Shown piece after piece: positions 1 through 11,832 of a stretch of 64,000 nucleotides of DNA (positions are counted from its first letter, which is position 1; the number at the start of each line of letters is the position of its first letter). Source of the DNA: Hyaloscypha bicolor E. Its lineage: Eukaryota > Ascomycota > Leotiomycetes > Helotiales > Hyaloscyphaceae. Location of the stretch: assembly GCF_002865645.1 (NCBI RefSeq), contig NW_020194618.1:372001-436000 (forward strand), in the 5' to 3' direction. The notes beneath the pieces were generated by a model. That model was given only the letters and a program-made list of their open reading frames with translations. It did not search any database and was not told the DNA's origin. Position numbers and translations under genes: made by a program.

Positions 1-1483
1 CGTAGGTTAGTAGTAGCAGGGGCAGGAGCTAGAGCTAGAGGGAGAGGGGGAGCGGCGGCGGCGCCTATAAGTACCCGTTAGGTTAGTTACGGTCCGTAAA
101 AGATTAGTAAACAGGTATAAAAAGCACTTACGGAAAGAATAACGGGCACCTTTACTACTATAATAGCAGTTAGTATAGCTTCCTCCAAACTAACTAGCCA
201 CGACTATATATACCGTCCACACACCCGACCCGCTAGCATAATATGTATACCCGGCGGCATAAACTTGACTAACGAATTAGCCAAGCTTAGCCTCCAGGTT
301 AGCAGGCCGGGCGGGGTTAGTGGTGCGGCCGGGCCGCAAAACAGGCACCCGCAGCGGAGCCAGTAAAGAGAGCGCCGTCATGGCGCGGGTTAGGCGGGCG
401 GGCAGGGCAGGCAGGGCAGGCAGGGGAGGCGCTGGTGCTAGTGCTGGTACTACTACTACTACTGGTGCTACTGCTACTGGTGCTACTACTGTTACTGCTG
501 TTGCTGCTGTTACTACTATTGCTGCTATTGCTGCTGCTACTAGTGGTGGTGGTAGTGGTAGTGGTGGTAGTGCTGCTACTGTAGCTGGGGCTGGGGCTGG
601 TACTACTGCTGTAGCGGGAGCAGATGGGAGAGAAGACATTCTACGGACCGTAAGGAGCGTTACAGGCCAGGGGCAGGCCCGTAGCGGGTATGGGGTTAAC
701 TTACGTATGTGTATGTGTGTTTATTAAAGGAAAGAAGCTTTGGAATTCGAAATTAAAACCTACCTTATTTAGCTTACCTAGAAAATTTTTAGCCTTCAAA
801 AAGTGAATTTTCAAAGTGAATTTAAAGTCAGTAAAGCTGATATCCCTTAAATAAGTGCCTGAGGCATCTAATTAATCTCGAATCGAGATCAGGGCAAAAT
901 TAAAGCCTGGCGGCCCTACGCAAGCTCCGGGGCCAGTCTTTAATTTTAGCGAAGCGGCCCAGATCTCGTCTACCAATATCAACTTGTGGCGCCATGGAGA
1001 ACTATGAGGTAAATGGGGTCGAGATTTCTGGCACGGCATCGATGAGGGAGGGGAAGAATTATAAAAGGGGGTAATTGTTATAACTTGACGCAGAGGCTCA
1101 CCTTGACTTCTGTCTATCGGTCGGATTCCGAATACAACTGGTGGTTCGTAAATTGGATACCTTAATATGTCTGTCATTCGGCTCACGTGTTTCGATAGGT
1201 GGAGGGGCCTGCATTGTTTCTTGTCAATAGTGTGCACAACTTTGCCTTGTCCAAGCGACCCAAAGTATCATCGAATATTGTCTATTTGTTATACATCGCA
1301 TGCATCGCACCACAAGCAAAAAGCTACTTGTACGACACGAAAACGGAGATGAAAGATCGTCACAGGTTGGATACAAGTCCAACCAAACTCAATATCGTTC
1401 AACTCCCCTCAAGAAACTCCACATTGTCATACCGGCAACCAAATCCCGCACAACCTCCATCCCGTCCCTTACTTTTCGCATCT
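1..1483. other. No convincing gene; low-complexity left edge
   Basis: The first 430 bases and bases 620-1480 show no coding sequence I trust. Open frames exist on both strands but have alanine/glycine/threonine repeats or no recognisable domain. The stretch holds the trinucleotide repeat listed separately. The far left may be the edge of a repeat that begins outside the window. Confidence 0.4.
431..613. repeat. Degenerate GCT/ACT/GGT trinucleotide repeat
   Basis: About 180 bases are built almost entirely from the triplets GCT, ACT, GTT, ATT and GGT, with no long pure run. Read as protein it gives poly-Ala/Thr/Gly on the plus strand and poly-Ala/Val/Pro on the minus strand. It is best read as a decayed trinucleotide microsatellite, not as a gene. 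Both strands stay open only because the repeat unit contains no stop codons. Confidence 0.7.
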
Positions 1484-1801
1484 CTACCCCTCAACAATCT
1501 CCTCCTTCCTCCCCCTCTCCCCCTCCTCTCTCTCCTCCTGTTCCTCCCTCTCACTCCTAAAATCCCTCACCACCCTCTGCTTCCCCTTCTCGCCCACCCC
1601 ATCCTGAATGCCCCAGCCCTCCTCAATCAACACCCGCTTCCTCTCCGTCTCCTTCTTCTCCTCTCTGATATTCCACAGTCGCCATGTGAGGCCGAAAGCA
1701 ACAATTACCACGAGGAAGATGGCGACGAAGCCGAACAGGATGCCCATTTGTGTCCGGAGACGGGGGTGCGTGGGAGGGATGGTAGGTTGGTGGTTTGGCA
1801 T
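1484..1801 (-). CDS. Small single-pass membrane protein, unknown function
   Basis: A 105-residue single-exon frame starts at an ATG whose first base is 1801. It has a short proline/threonine-rich head (residues 1-18), one strong hydrophobic helix (about 20-41) with a tryptophan/arginine boundary, and a long highly charged tail rich in Glu, Lys and Arg (about 45-105) that should be helical or coiled. Positive charge after the helix suggests the tail is cytosolic. G/C-ending codons look like those of the neighbouring genes, which supports real coding. I do not recognise a family. Small acidic/basic-tailed membrane proteins of this type are common in filamentous ascomycetes and mostly uncharacterised. 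A spurious frame over a purine-rich stretch cannot be excluded for the tail. Confidence 0.55.
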   Translation of the reverse strand: MPNHQPTIPPTHPRLRTQMGILFGFVAIFLVVIVAFGLTWRLWNIREEKKETERKRVLIEEGWGIQDGVGEKGKQRVVRDFRSEREEQEEREEGERGRKEEIVEG

Positions 1802-2496
1802 TTTTTTAATTCCTTGGTGGTTCTGTAGAGGGTCAGACAGAGCTTTGTGTTGGGAGAAAGAGGGGATTTACGCTGTATAGCTTTTGATGGATGCGGGAAA
1901 GAGATTTCTTCGGTCCGGATCAAGTGAAGTGTGTATGAGCAAACAGGACAGTACAAGTACAATTAGGATACGAAGATAGGACAGGAAGAAAGGGCGTGAC
2001 GACCATTTATTGCCCCATTCCATGCCCAAGCCCTCTCATTCCTGGCCCTCCCTCACCTTACCTTGGAAAAACGGTAGATCACTCCCCCTCATCACCTTAC
2101 TCACCCCCTCCATGCAGAACCACTCACAACGAAAATCAGCACGCGATCAACACCGTTTCGCAATAATTGGCGAAATAATAAATGCGATTCGACGAATGAT
2201 GCAATTTCAGCGCCATGACGTCGACTTGTTGGGGTGTTTCCAGGGTGTGCTGGCGAGGTGGGTGATTGGGCGTGGAACAAGGGCTTGTCACGTGAACCGC
2301 GCTCAAGCGAGCCCCTTGATTCGATGACCTTGCGCCAGGCGGCTGGGTCTGGCCGAGTGAAGGCAGGAGAGGGATGAAAGTAAAGCACGAAGTATTTAAG
2401 GTGTTTGATGTTCAAGAAAAGAATGGGATATAAGAGCACACTTGGTGCCACCAAGAATCGAACATCTTCATCTCTCCCCATTTGCCCCATGTTAAC
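1802..2496. other. Intergenic, no gene seen
   Basis: This is the stretch between the small membrane protein (5' side) and the stop of the next minus-strand gene. Several frames overlap here on both strands, but none has a domain or sensible codon use. Confidence 0.5.
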
Positions 2497-3939
2497 CTAA
2501 ACACCACTACTGAACCTCCCCCACCCTTCCTGTCTTGTCTTCTGCTCAGCAACCCAACTCCCAGGACTCTTCCGCCGTCCCCCACTCCCCACGCTCTGCG
2601 TCGTCGATATTCTGTTCTGTCCCGGCAATCCAGGCGGTGCAGCTGCCTGGCTTCCAAAACTACTCCGCCAGGTGCTTGCAGCTCCTCTCGTCCGCCCCAG
2701 CGCCTCCCTCTCGTGCTCAAGGTCCTCTAGCTCTTTCTCCATTCGCAGGAGTTCTCTTTCGGCTCGGCGGGGTGAGCGAACCTCCTCAGTTGCTGTGGGG
2801 AGTTTGTGATGGGTCCCGGTGACATCTACGTTTTGAGGCTGTTCTCTTGTCCCATCACTCTGCTCTTGAGAAGTGGTGGATGGAGGTTGGATGTGTATCT
2901 CCGGTGCTGCATGTACTTGATGCATATCGTGCTCTACATTTACCTCTGGAAGCACTTTCTCACTTGGATCGAGAAAGGGGTTCTCAACAACATTCGGAAC
3001 AGTTGCGTGGAAACTCGGGGGATTGCTTCCTGACGGCTGTTCCTCTCCAAGTTGCATATTTAAAGCGTGGGGTTGGCCTTGGCCTTGAACGGCAGCTGCT
3101 TGCACAACACCAGGGCCTACCCAAACTCCCTCATTACCTCTGACTACCGCAGCGGCAGGCGCTGCCACTCCGGCCCCTCCTCCGCCATCATTGTGCGGTG
3201 TTCGGACTTGATTCGTATGTCCAATAGCCCATGCAACGCCGTTAAGTAACCGGTTTTCTCTTTTTCGGATGTAGAGTTTGTAGAAGATGAGGAAGAGGGC
3301 TGCGATGATTACCGTTGATTCTGAGTCATGTGTTAGAACAAATAGTAGACGAGAGAGAAGGAGTGGGTTCGTAGACAGCAAAGGAAGAGGAAGCGCACCA
3401 ACGGCAATAATCGCACTCGCAGCCTTGATCGCGGCAGCGTTGCTCTCATTGACAGATGAGATGCCTGAACCCGCTGGGGCGAGGGCAGACGTGATGGGGG
3501 CGGAAGGGGGTTGCATCTGCGTTGGCGCCGGGGTAGGGGATGAAATGAGGCCGTTTGCTAGGAGAGGGGTGTTGGATACTGTCGTGGTCGAAGCTGTCGA
3601 TGTTTGTTTAGGCCCATTGGGAGGCGGACCACCTGAAGGTGGAGCAGAACGGCCATCTGAGGGCATAGATTTGGGTGCTGATTGAAGGGTCGGTGCTGGC
3701 GATGTCTGAAACGTTTGTTAAAAATAAATTAAAAAAGGAGGATTGGGATAATCATGGCTTACAGTGGTCGTGAAGGTTGATGTTGAAGTTGTGCTTGTCA
3801 TGGTCCGCGACGGTGTGGATGAGAAAGTTTTGGCGGATAAGGTCTTGGTGCAATCATCACTATCATCATCGTCGCAGTCGGAATCATCGCGCCTTTCAAA
3901 TCGCCAGTCCCCATCACGGTCCCTGTCTTGGATAGACAT
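2497..3939 (-). CDS. Disordered protein with one predicted transmembrane helix, unknown function
   Basis: The ATG at 3939 opens an Asp/Arg/Ser-rich exon (MSIQDRDRDG...). An intron at 3706-3762 (GTAAGC...TTTCAG on the minus strand) joins it in phase to a long second exon ending at 2497. A second intron at 3321-3398 is likely: donor GTGCGC, branch CTAACAC, acceptor CTCAG. It is 78 bases with no stop, so the frame stays open if it is retained. The protein is Ser/Thr/Pro/Gly-rich and mostly disordered, with one hydrophobic helix (ESTVIIAALFLIFYKLYIRK, encoded near 3260-3320) followed by a basic boundary, and a Glu/Arg/Leu-rich coiled-coil-like segment near the C-terminus. The N-terminal Ser/Thr run would suit O-glycosylation if it is outside the cell. 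No enzyme motif is visible and I cannot assign a family. Confidence 0.65.
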
Positions 3940-4654
3940 ATTTCTGTATTGTCGGACTGCCGCGCTAGATTCTGGGTTGCCAGGGGTAAAATCCAAGAGT
4001 CTTAGAATAGAAGTAACGGCGAATTTCCAAAGGATGCAGTAGCTGGAATGGAATGTCACTCGATGCACCTAAGAAGGCGGGAAACAAATGCGGATATAAA
4101 GAGCACAAGCTTTTGAGTATGAGGATGATCATCCGGCAGATCGACCATGATCCTTGCGCAGATCGATATCGTGAGGCTAACAGAATACATATTTGGCAGG
4201 TGGACATTATGCCTGTCCACAAAAAGAGCAGGTGACAAGGCCATCCCTCATAACTCTGAAGAAACATTGGATCCCAATGAAGAATAGTAGCTGGAAATAG
4301 GTATTTGGAAAGACTTGCCAATGTCCTCGGCTTTCGGCTCTCGGAATAAGAAGTCGCTGATACAAGTGGGTCTGTTTGAAACTTTTTTTATGTGGTGAGG
4401 CACTGAGGGAGCTGGCCCGGAATTTCAAAGGCCCGTCTAGTGCGTAAACATGTGGTGTCGGATAATTTGAAACGTGGTCGGAGGTCGACAAGCATGGAGT
4501 GGTGATCTTTGAAGAAACCTTGTATTTCTGTTGGCGCCTTGGCTGATTCTCATACACGGCCCAAATTTCCGTATGGGGATGCCCGAAGACCCTGGGGATG
4601 AGAACGAGAAGACTCATATATGCGCAGAACGGTATACTCGGTAAACTGAAACTC
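3940..4654. other. Intergenic between two minus-strand genes
   Basis: About 700 bases between the permease stop and the start of the disordered membrane protein. It must hold the downstream gene's promoter and the permease 3' UTR. Short frames here are scattered over both strands without domains. Confidence 0.5.
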
Positions 4655-6315
4655 TCACTTCTGCTCCGCGAATACTTCAACCAGGATAACAATTCTTTCT
4701 CCCGGAACCTGGCCGTCATCCGCAAGCGCTCTAAGATCCTCCTCTCCCATCTCGCCATCCCATCCATTCTCAACAAGGAAAGCCCTGAATCGCTTGTCTC
4801 TCTCCCCAAGATCCTCGCCGGTGAGATTTTCAACGAAGAAATATGTAACAAGTATCCCCACAACACCAACAATAGCAGCAATGATGAACGTCCAGCGCTT
4901 TCCGAGATTCGCTTGGATCGGAGTGAAAGCTTGAGTTCCGATAGCCGCACCGGCCTTGCCAACTGCAGCTGAAAGTCCATAGCAAGTGCCTCGGACTGAT
5001 GTCGCATACGTTTCCGAGGAGATGAGACCAAGCATATCACCTGGTCCGAGATTCCCGGAGCTTTGCATCAGGCCGTAGAAGATGACGAATAATGGAACGA
5101 TCTTGGTGATCTTGTCGTATGAGAGGCCGATGATCAAGCCGAAGACTAGGTAGCCAGAGAACCCCAACATCATCGTATTCTTACGCCCAAGTCGATCGCA
5201 AAGATACGCACCAAGAAAAACACCGGGGAGGGACAGAGCTCCCAAAAGTAAGTTCCATTCTCCTGTTTTGAGGATCACATCTTTTGTAGTCGATGGAATC
5301 ACAGAGGCGATGATCGTGCCTGAGAAAACACCGTTGGGGAAAGTGACAAAGTCGTAAAGGAACCAAGCACCGCAAGTACCGATGAGTGATTTCCAGTAGT
5401 ATCTCAAGACGAGTTTGTATGGGACGTCACGTTTAATGGCTCCGCGGCGGTAGAGAACGCTGTTGAGCATGCGAATTCGGAAGTAGAAGACGGAAAGAGG
5501 CAGCAGGCAGCCAAGGCCAAAGCACACTCGCCAGACGGTGCTGTAGTGTGACTGATGGCATGCGGAGAAGACTATGAGGAAAATCGATACTGCAAGTGGT
5601 GTTCCGAAGGAGAGAGGAAGGTTCGTGACTAGGATAAAAATCGGGCCACGTGACTTGAGGCTATGCTGATTCGCAGCTTCGGAGGCGCTTGTCGAGGAGG
5701 CGGGATATTCTCCTAAATACAATTCAGTGCTGTTCAGGGCCGCAGGGCTTCGAGAGTACCTCCGGTACCAAAGCCTACGATTCCACGGGCAACTGTCATC
5801 ATCCAGAACATTCTGGCATACGTTAGCCTGTGCACCGTTGCCCCTAGAGCTCAGTCTCACCCTTCAACTGTCTTGCCAGAAGATGCTGTGGCCAGGATTC
5901 CTCCAATGACTATCATGAGAGTCGTTAAGACAATCGCGAACTTCCGTCCCAAGTAATCGCACGTGAGCCCGACAACCACCTGACCAAAGATCTCTCCCAC
6001 CAGCAGGGCGTTCGAGACTCGTGTCTTGACATCGGCCGTGTATTGTTTTGGATATTGCTTGGAGAGGATGACGTTCACCATCGTCATGAGATTGTTGAAA
6101 TATCCGTCAGAGACCAGAGCTGCGCCAGATGCGAACTATCCAAAGTTAGCATCGTTCTGGGCTACCGAAAGCTGGGATCGAGCTTGACTGAAGGTGGAGG
6201 GACACACAATCGTGAACTTATCAGAGAGGGATTGCTTCTGCGGAGGTACCTCTTCTGAGGGCGCTTGAGATTCCATGGTCTGGTTTGCTCCATCTTTGAC
6301 TTCGTCTGATGCCAT
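4655..6315 (-). CDS. MFS permease of the Git1/Pho84 type (glycerophosphodiester or phosphate:H+ symporter)
   Basis: Model: complement of exons 6208-6315, 5861-6135, 5760-5812 and 4655-5712 (497 residues). Introns 6136-6207, 5813-5860 and 5713-5759 all have GT-AG ends, GCTAAC branch sites in the first two, and restore one frame. The N-terminal tail is short and polar. The first membrane segments include FASGAALVSDGYFNN, then DYLGRKFAIVL (loop 2-3 GRK motif) and VARGIVGFGTGGEYPASS. The second half carries WFLYDFVTFPNG and a second DRLGRK motif. These are the signature positions of the Pho84/Git1 branch, which imports phosphate or glycerophosphoinositol/glycerophosphocholine with protons across the plasma membrane. 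Length matches the family. Substrate is inferred; the WR...FYFRxRM stretch after helix 6 favours Git1 over Pho84. Low-phosphate control would be expected but is not read from sequence. Confidence 0.9.
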
Positions 6316-7339
6316 TCCGAATCTCGATTGTCCTCAGTCGCTTGCGGGCTATAGAGGTTGAAGATCTTTGAGCGGACAAGAGACTGAAGAAATGTCTTAT
6401 AGATACCTGAGAAGTGAGAGGCGGTAGCGGTATGCAGAGATGGTAGATTGGAAACCTGACGGCGGGGGCCCCGCATCTAGAGACCTCGTCACTGCGAGGA
6501 AGGAACACCGGCAAGCAGGCTCGCCCTCATGCTGCGAACTGTCAAGCACGTGGGGACAGTGGAAAGAGCGACTGGCTTATCCTCGAGCAATCTGTCGATC
6601 CTCTATCAAAACCCCAGCGATCTAGACCAGAAAAAGAGAGGATCCGATTCCATTGTATGGGGTTCATATCGCAATCCTGGCGGCGGGCCGCTGCCTCTGT
6701 TTGCAGAACCACATCGTTGCAGCAAAATCTTGGCGGTCCAAGAGCAGCAAGAGGGCATGTGCGTCCACATGCCCACTTCTGGACGACATGACTGGCTTGT
6801 CGAGAGTGGGACAGCGGTGTGCAAAATGTTGGTGAGGGGATGGTTGCGGATTGATGCTCGAACTGGGTTAGGAGTCCCGATGCTTGGCGTGCTGAAAAAT
6901 GCAGGCCGTTGGCCTTGGAAATTTCCGGGCCCCAGCTACCAAATGCTTGATTTGACCGCCTCGCAAGAAAATTCCTTCATCACGAGCCCAAAGCTCGAAG
7001 CTCGAGTTTGTCACAACACCTGCTATGAGATGCATCAAGCAGAAAGTGCACTGGAGGCGCGAAGCGCTTTTAAATGTTGTGACTCGACGGCAACCCAAGT
7101 GCTGTAACCGGCACTCCCTACTCTGCCCTCATTCCAGAAAAGAACCATGATCTTCCTGTCTTTCAAAGCCCTCTGCGGGTATAATTTCGAGTCGACCTCT
7201 ATGTATTTGCAGTTGGGTATAAGGGTTTTGAGATTTCAATTTGGGACAGGCCCTTTTTTTCGTCCCACATAACATTATTGATTCCCACCCTTCTTTATGT
7301 TTCATTGGAATCCACCATCCACCTTGAGTTCGGACATCT
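6316..7339. other. Upstream region of the permease; no supported gene
   Basis: A 192-codon plus-strand frame at 6529-7107 is open but lacks any domain, is cysteine/tryptophan-rich without pattern, and has no matching neighbour exons. I treat the whole stretch as promoter and intergenic DNA. Confidence 0.45.
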
Positions 7340-8470
7340 GCCTCAAGATTGATAATAGTAAGATTGCTCTATATCTACTTTGACCCCTTTGTTAATTTCA
7401 TATACCTCTAGATTTGAAACTCGTCTTCTAGGTTTAAAATTAAGACAGTTTTCTTAAAAGGCACTTTTGTCTCTATATCTCTAAAGTAGAGGTATATCTT
7501 ACTTCGAAAATATTCCTTGAATCTGAATTATAGTATCGCTTTTGCTTTGAACTTGACCCTGTCTACTATCTCATATATACATAGTACGCCTTTAGACAAG
7601 AATGGCAAGCTTGCTTTCTTTTCGTTATATCCTATATCTTGCTCTTTCTCTTTTAGACAAGAGCTTCCTTTCCTGCTAATTCACATATTCGACTTCACTT
7701 CGAGATGATATTTTACTTGCACACTCTTAGATATACAATCCGCTTTATAATAAGAGCAGTTATCCGCTTGCTAGACTCCCTACGTAATTTGCACTTCCTC
7801 TTTTATTCCAGAATATTCCTTTGCTTCCAGAGTAAAGGATTGCTTTTACTTCAAGACTGCACTTTCGATCTCTAGTATCGAGACTACCTGCTGGCCTCTT
7901 ATATGTCTAGATAATGCATTTACTTGATAACAAGAATATCCAGATAGTTCTCTTCTTATCTTTGCTCTTTGCTCTACTATGTTATTCTAGAGCATTCCTT
8001 GCGTTTTAGAGCAAAGAAAGAAAATCAAGCTTTCTTTTACTCTCATACAGCACTTCCCCTTCTAGACCACGCTTTGACATACCAACCCTAGAAAAGCGGT
8101 CCACCCTTCACATCTCTAAATAATACCTCTAGTTAACCATAACAAAAGTCGACTGCCCCCCTTCCGTTATTTTAATCTCAGGATTGCTTTTACCTCAAGG
8201 CTGCACTTTGGCGTCCAACTCTGGAAGATAGGCTCTCTGATGACATCTCTGGACAATATGTTGCTTCTATCTCAAATCCCTGTTTACTCCACGTCTCTTG
8301 ACAATACCTTCTAGTATATATCAAGAACACACTTTGCCTGACAAGTCCAGAAGAGCAGTTTCTCTTTCATATATCTGGATGATGGCTTTACTTTACTAGC
8401 CTCGAAGAGCAGCTCGAACTTCACATCTCTAGACGAAAGGCTCGCATTAAGACGAGAACAGTTAACGGTA
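7340..8470. repeat. Degenerate pyrimidine-rich repeat array
   Basis: The plus strand is C/T-rich and holds no long frame. Related phrases recur at irregular spacing: ATTGCTTTTAC followed by TCAAG and CTGCACTTT (about 7847 and 8195), and variants of CATCTCTAGACAAT (about 7910, 8245, 8300, 8375, 8430). This looks like an old, strongly diverged tandem or interspersed array. The exact unit length cannot be fixed by eye. Confidence 0.5.
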
Positions 8471-8672
8471 GCCCAGTTTTTACGAGGCACTTACCTGATC
8501 CCGATATCTTCTGATTGGGCGCTGAGAGCGTGTGTACGGCTCAAATTGGGTGAACTGAAACTTAAAGGCGCGGGGGCCGAGATTTAGGAGAATATCAAAG
8601 GATTTCAATTCCTTTCTCATCCGTTCGACTTGCTTACACATCACAAAAGTTGCCACTTGCACCCTCCTCAGG

Positions 8673-11137
8673 ATGTATACCCCCTACGCGTCCCGAACCT
8701 CGAAGTACCACAAGCACGAGGCTCTTGCTAGTAAGTTCCACTCCCTTGAACGCGCCTTTCGTTGTCCGATCTCTAACCTCGAACAATCTTCTTGCTTCAA
8801 GAAAGATCGACTGACTTGAGGACGTGATAGCATCCAATGGACCATCTGCCTCCTGTTTCACAAGACCTCTGCGCATAGTCAAACAATACCAACATATCTC
8901 CACCATTCCTGAATCTACGAACGAACCGAAACCTCGACCCTATCAACTGAATCCCCCAAGACAGCTCGTACCCCAAGGAGATGACGACTTCCCGCCCCTC
9001 GAACCACAAACACCTACCAGAAAAGCACGAGAATCAAGGGAACGAATTTTAGCCTCACGTACGCGTAAGTGTGTGGGTGTTGATCTTAAAGTTCTCTCAT
9101 CTGCGGCTGCACCTACAACGAGCGAGCCACCCCGGGCTGATCACGGGACTATGGAGTTACCCATCGCCGACACCACACCCCGATCGGACGTAAATTCCAC
9201 ATTCACTGCACTCTCCATGAGTGATCTGATCGCCGCTGGGCACATCCGTCCCCTGTGCATTCGCAAAAGGACCACAGACTCCTCCCCCATTGATTCCCTA
9301 CGCTACGAAACCATCTAAGCACGAAACCTATCAAGCCATGGGTCTCTGTGACCGCGCCGCCGCTCCTAGGCACATCCTCAAGCCTGGCGAGGACTCCTTC
9401 GATCCGCTTGAATGGTCTTCTGATCTGCCTTCAACTGCTGCCTCTCCCGATCACTCCCCCGAACCCGTCTCCATCAAGCCGCAACCTCTGACTTACACGA
9501 CCGTCGGCTCCGTCGTCAATCCGAATGTCGTTCCCCAGTTCAGTGCTCCCAATCGCATTCAGCGGGAAGGCGCAAACCGACGGCCATTGCATACGCTCCT
9601 TGGTACCCCTCGGTATGAACCCATGGTCCAGACTCGCGCGGCAGCTGCTTCCCTACCAGCTCTCAATATGGCGAACTCGATGCACTACGCACAACAGATT
9701 GCCCGCAGCCCAGTACACATGACAACTTCCTCTACAAGCTCGACCTCGGGTCGCTCTCCTCTACCGACAATCAGCAATATGCCGGGACCGCTTGCTAAAC
9801 AGGAGGAGCTTGCACTGTTGAGAAACCTCTTGCTGAACGAGTTACAAGAGAGGTCTGGCAATATTCCCGAAGGAACTGGCTCACCCAATGCCTCCAAGAA
9901 GCACACGTCGAGCGCTACTCTTCCACTAGGAGGAATTTACACTGTCAAGGAATTCATTGACGATCACAATCGATCCAACTCTGTACCAGGTTCCGTTCAA
10001 GGCCTTGAGAAGATGCAGACCTTGCAGCGTCTGGCAAAGTTCGACAATCCAATGCAACAGCTTGCCAAAAATCGCCTGTCATTATTTTCGGTACTCAAAT
10101 TGGAGAATGCTGGCAACTCAAACGGCTTGACGCCACAGGAGATGTTGCTACAGAGTCACATCGGCATGTCAAACTCGAGTACACCTTCCAACAACACAGG
10201 TGAACTTGATCTCGGCTACAAGTTTCCTCCTCCCGGTCTTGCAGCACCCTCGACGACTCAATACAGTCAATCGCTGGCAAGAAATCTGTCTCAATCGACT
10301 CCTGCACCTGCTCGACGAGGTTGCCCTGAGCCTCTTACCGCGGGGCCTCCTGGACAACGTCAATACCCAAGCCAACCTTCGACAAGTCACAGTGAGCTGT
10401 GGGGCGACTACGGAACACAACCTTATAATAATTACGGCGCTGGCGTTACTGCTTCACCTTGGGGTACTGGCTACAACTACCAACCTCCTGCGCAACCCGA
10501 GTTCTTTCCGGCACACGCTGGGAATGTCAAGAGCAAGGTTGTTGATACTATTGACTACACCGCCGCCGCGAAATACTACAGTTCTGGTGGGTACCCGGCC
10601 GACATGAACGCATATCACCAGCCGCTCTCCGATGAGAGTGCTCGCCTCATGGAAGAAGGTCCTGTAAATTTGCTTCCGAAGGCAGTAAAGGATGCTCGGC
10701 GTGACGCCAAGACCACCAACTTTCTCTTCGAGGGCCAACGGCGTTACACTCAGATGAGCGCACTTGACTACTTCCAGGAGCTCGCCGATCTACAGAACTA
10801 CGACAACGCCAAGAAGGAGAATCCGTACGGTGTTATTGGCCCCCCTAAGAAGAAGCAGCTTTCATCAGTCGAACCGAAGCCAATCACCGACGAAGAGATC
10901 AAGAAGATGCCGATCCCAGAACTCCTCGCTCCTGCTCTCGAATCTACCTGGGGCACTCTGGCTGGCTACAGATCGGTGAACTGCCCTGGCAGCAATAACG
11001 AGTTGAGTAAGTTTGTATGCTCCCCGGAATCACTGATCGACCCCGAGGAGGAGGGAAACAGAAGCCTGTTTGGGGAAGATTGGGGAAAGCCAGTCAAGAG
11101 ATCTGCTGTGGATGCCAACGCGGGCTGGGATACATAA
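8673..11137 (+). CDS. Large disordered protein, unknown function
   Basis: Exon 1 (8673-8730) opens with MYTPYASRTSKYHKHEALA and ends at a perfect GTAAGT. An intron to 8830 joins it in phase to exon 2 (8831-9064), which also ends at GTAAGT. The next acceptor is uncertain: 9269 or 9335 both keep phase with the final long exon, which runs in one frame to the stop at 11137. The protein is Pro/Ser/Gln/Asn-rich and disordered, with a short helical segment (ELALLRNLLLNELQERSGN), a conserved-looking stretch NPMQQLAKNRLSLFSVLKLE, Tyr/Gly-rich patches, and a well-structured C-terminal block (FQELADLQNYDNAKKENPYG...). No catalytic motif is visible. The composition suits a nuclear or RNA-granule scaffold, but that is inference. 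About 600-720 residues depending on the third exon start. Confidence 0.7.
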
Positions 11138-11832
11138 ATGAATGCTGGAGCTGGGCATAGATGGATGGTTTCAAATCTCTGTACTCATTAGCTTTCTGCT
11201 GATCATGGGCTGGGAAGATAAGGGGGGTTGCATATGCTTGTAGGACTAGCCTCCCACTCACAACTGCGACTATAGCAGGTTCCCTTTGCTGTTTCTTAGA
11301 AGAGATAAATAGCACAATTCGAAAATTCGAAAATCCACTCTGCCATGTGGCCCTGGAACAATGTGAGAGGATGTCCCATCCTGAAGTGGTACATTCCAGA
11401 AAACTTGAGTGCCTTGGGGCGTTGGCTTAACTTGGGAATTAAGTGTTTCCCCCTGAATACGGTACAACGCATGAAGTCTTGAAGTTGATTCATGATGTGA
11501 AATATTCCTCAGCCGCATGCTCATTCGGAAATGGCCCCCACCTTCGGATCCGGCTCGGGCTCCACTGCGGACTTAAGAGGCATCCTTCGCAGGGTCGTCA
11601 TTGGCCCCAGCTACGACAAGCGAGCGCTGACTGCATGAAGCTTGCAGGCCCACCAATCCCATTGACTTGCCAAGCTTATTCGCCCTTAATTAGCGACAAT
11701 TTAACTCAGCTTTGCTGCTTACTCCAAGACCCAGACAAAGTCGCCTTTCCCCTTTTCTACTGCCCTCATCCCACCATCCCTCCCTCATTCGCCGTCGTAT
11801 TCTTTCAACTGTCCTACGTTACTTCGAACAGT
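11138..11832. other. Intergenic, promoter of the zinc-cluster gene
   Basis: About 700 bases between a stop and the next start on the same strand. The reading frame of the transcription factor stays open upstream to about 11443 but without conserved content, so I place the start at the ATG at 11833. Confidence 0.5.

Noticed and set aside
320..727. Open frames over the trinucleotide repeat on both strands
   Set aside because: Composition is explained wholly by GCT/ACT/GGT triplets, with no domain and no splice context.
2440..2475. tRNA-like 3' end (TTCGATTCTTGGTGGCACCA on the minus strand)
   Set aside because: No matching 5' acceptor arm, D-arm or anticodon stem is found at the right distance.
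4207..5040. 277-codon minus-strand frame
   Set aside because: It overlaps the permease C-terminal coding exon in another frame and has no domain.
6529..7107. 192-codon plus-strand frame upstream of the permease
   Set aside because: No recognisable domain, patternless Cys/Trp content, and it sits in promoter DNA.
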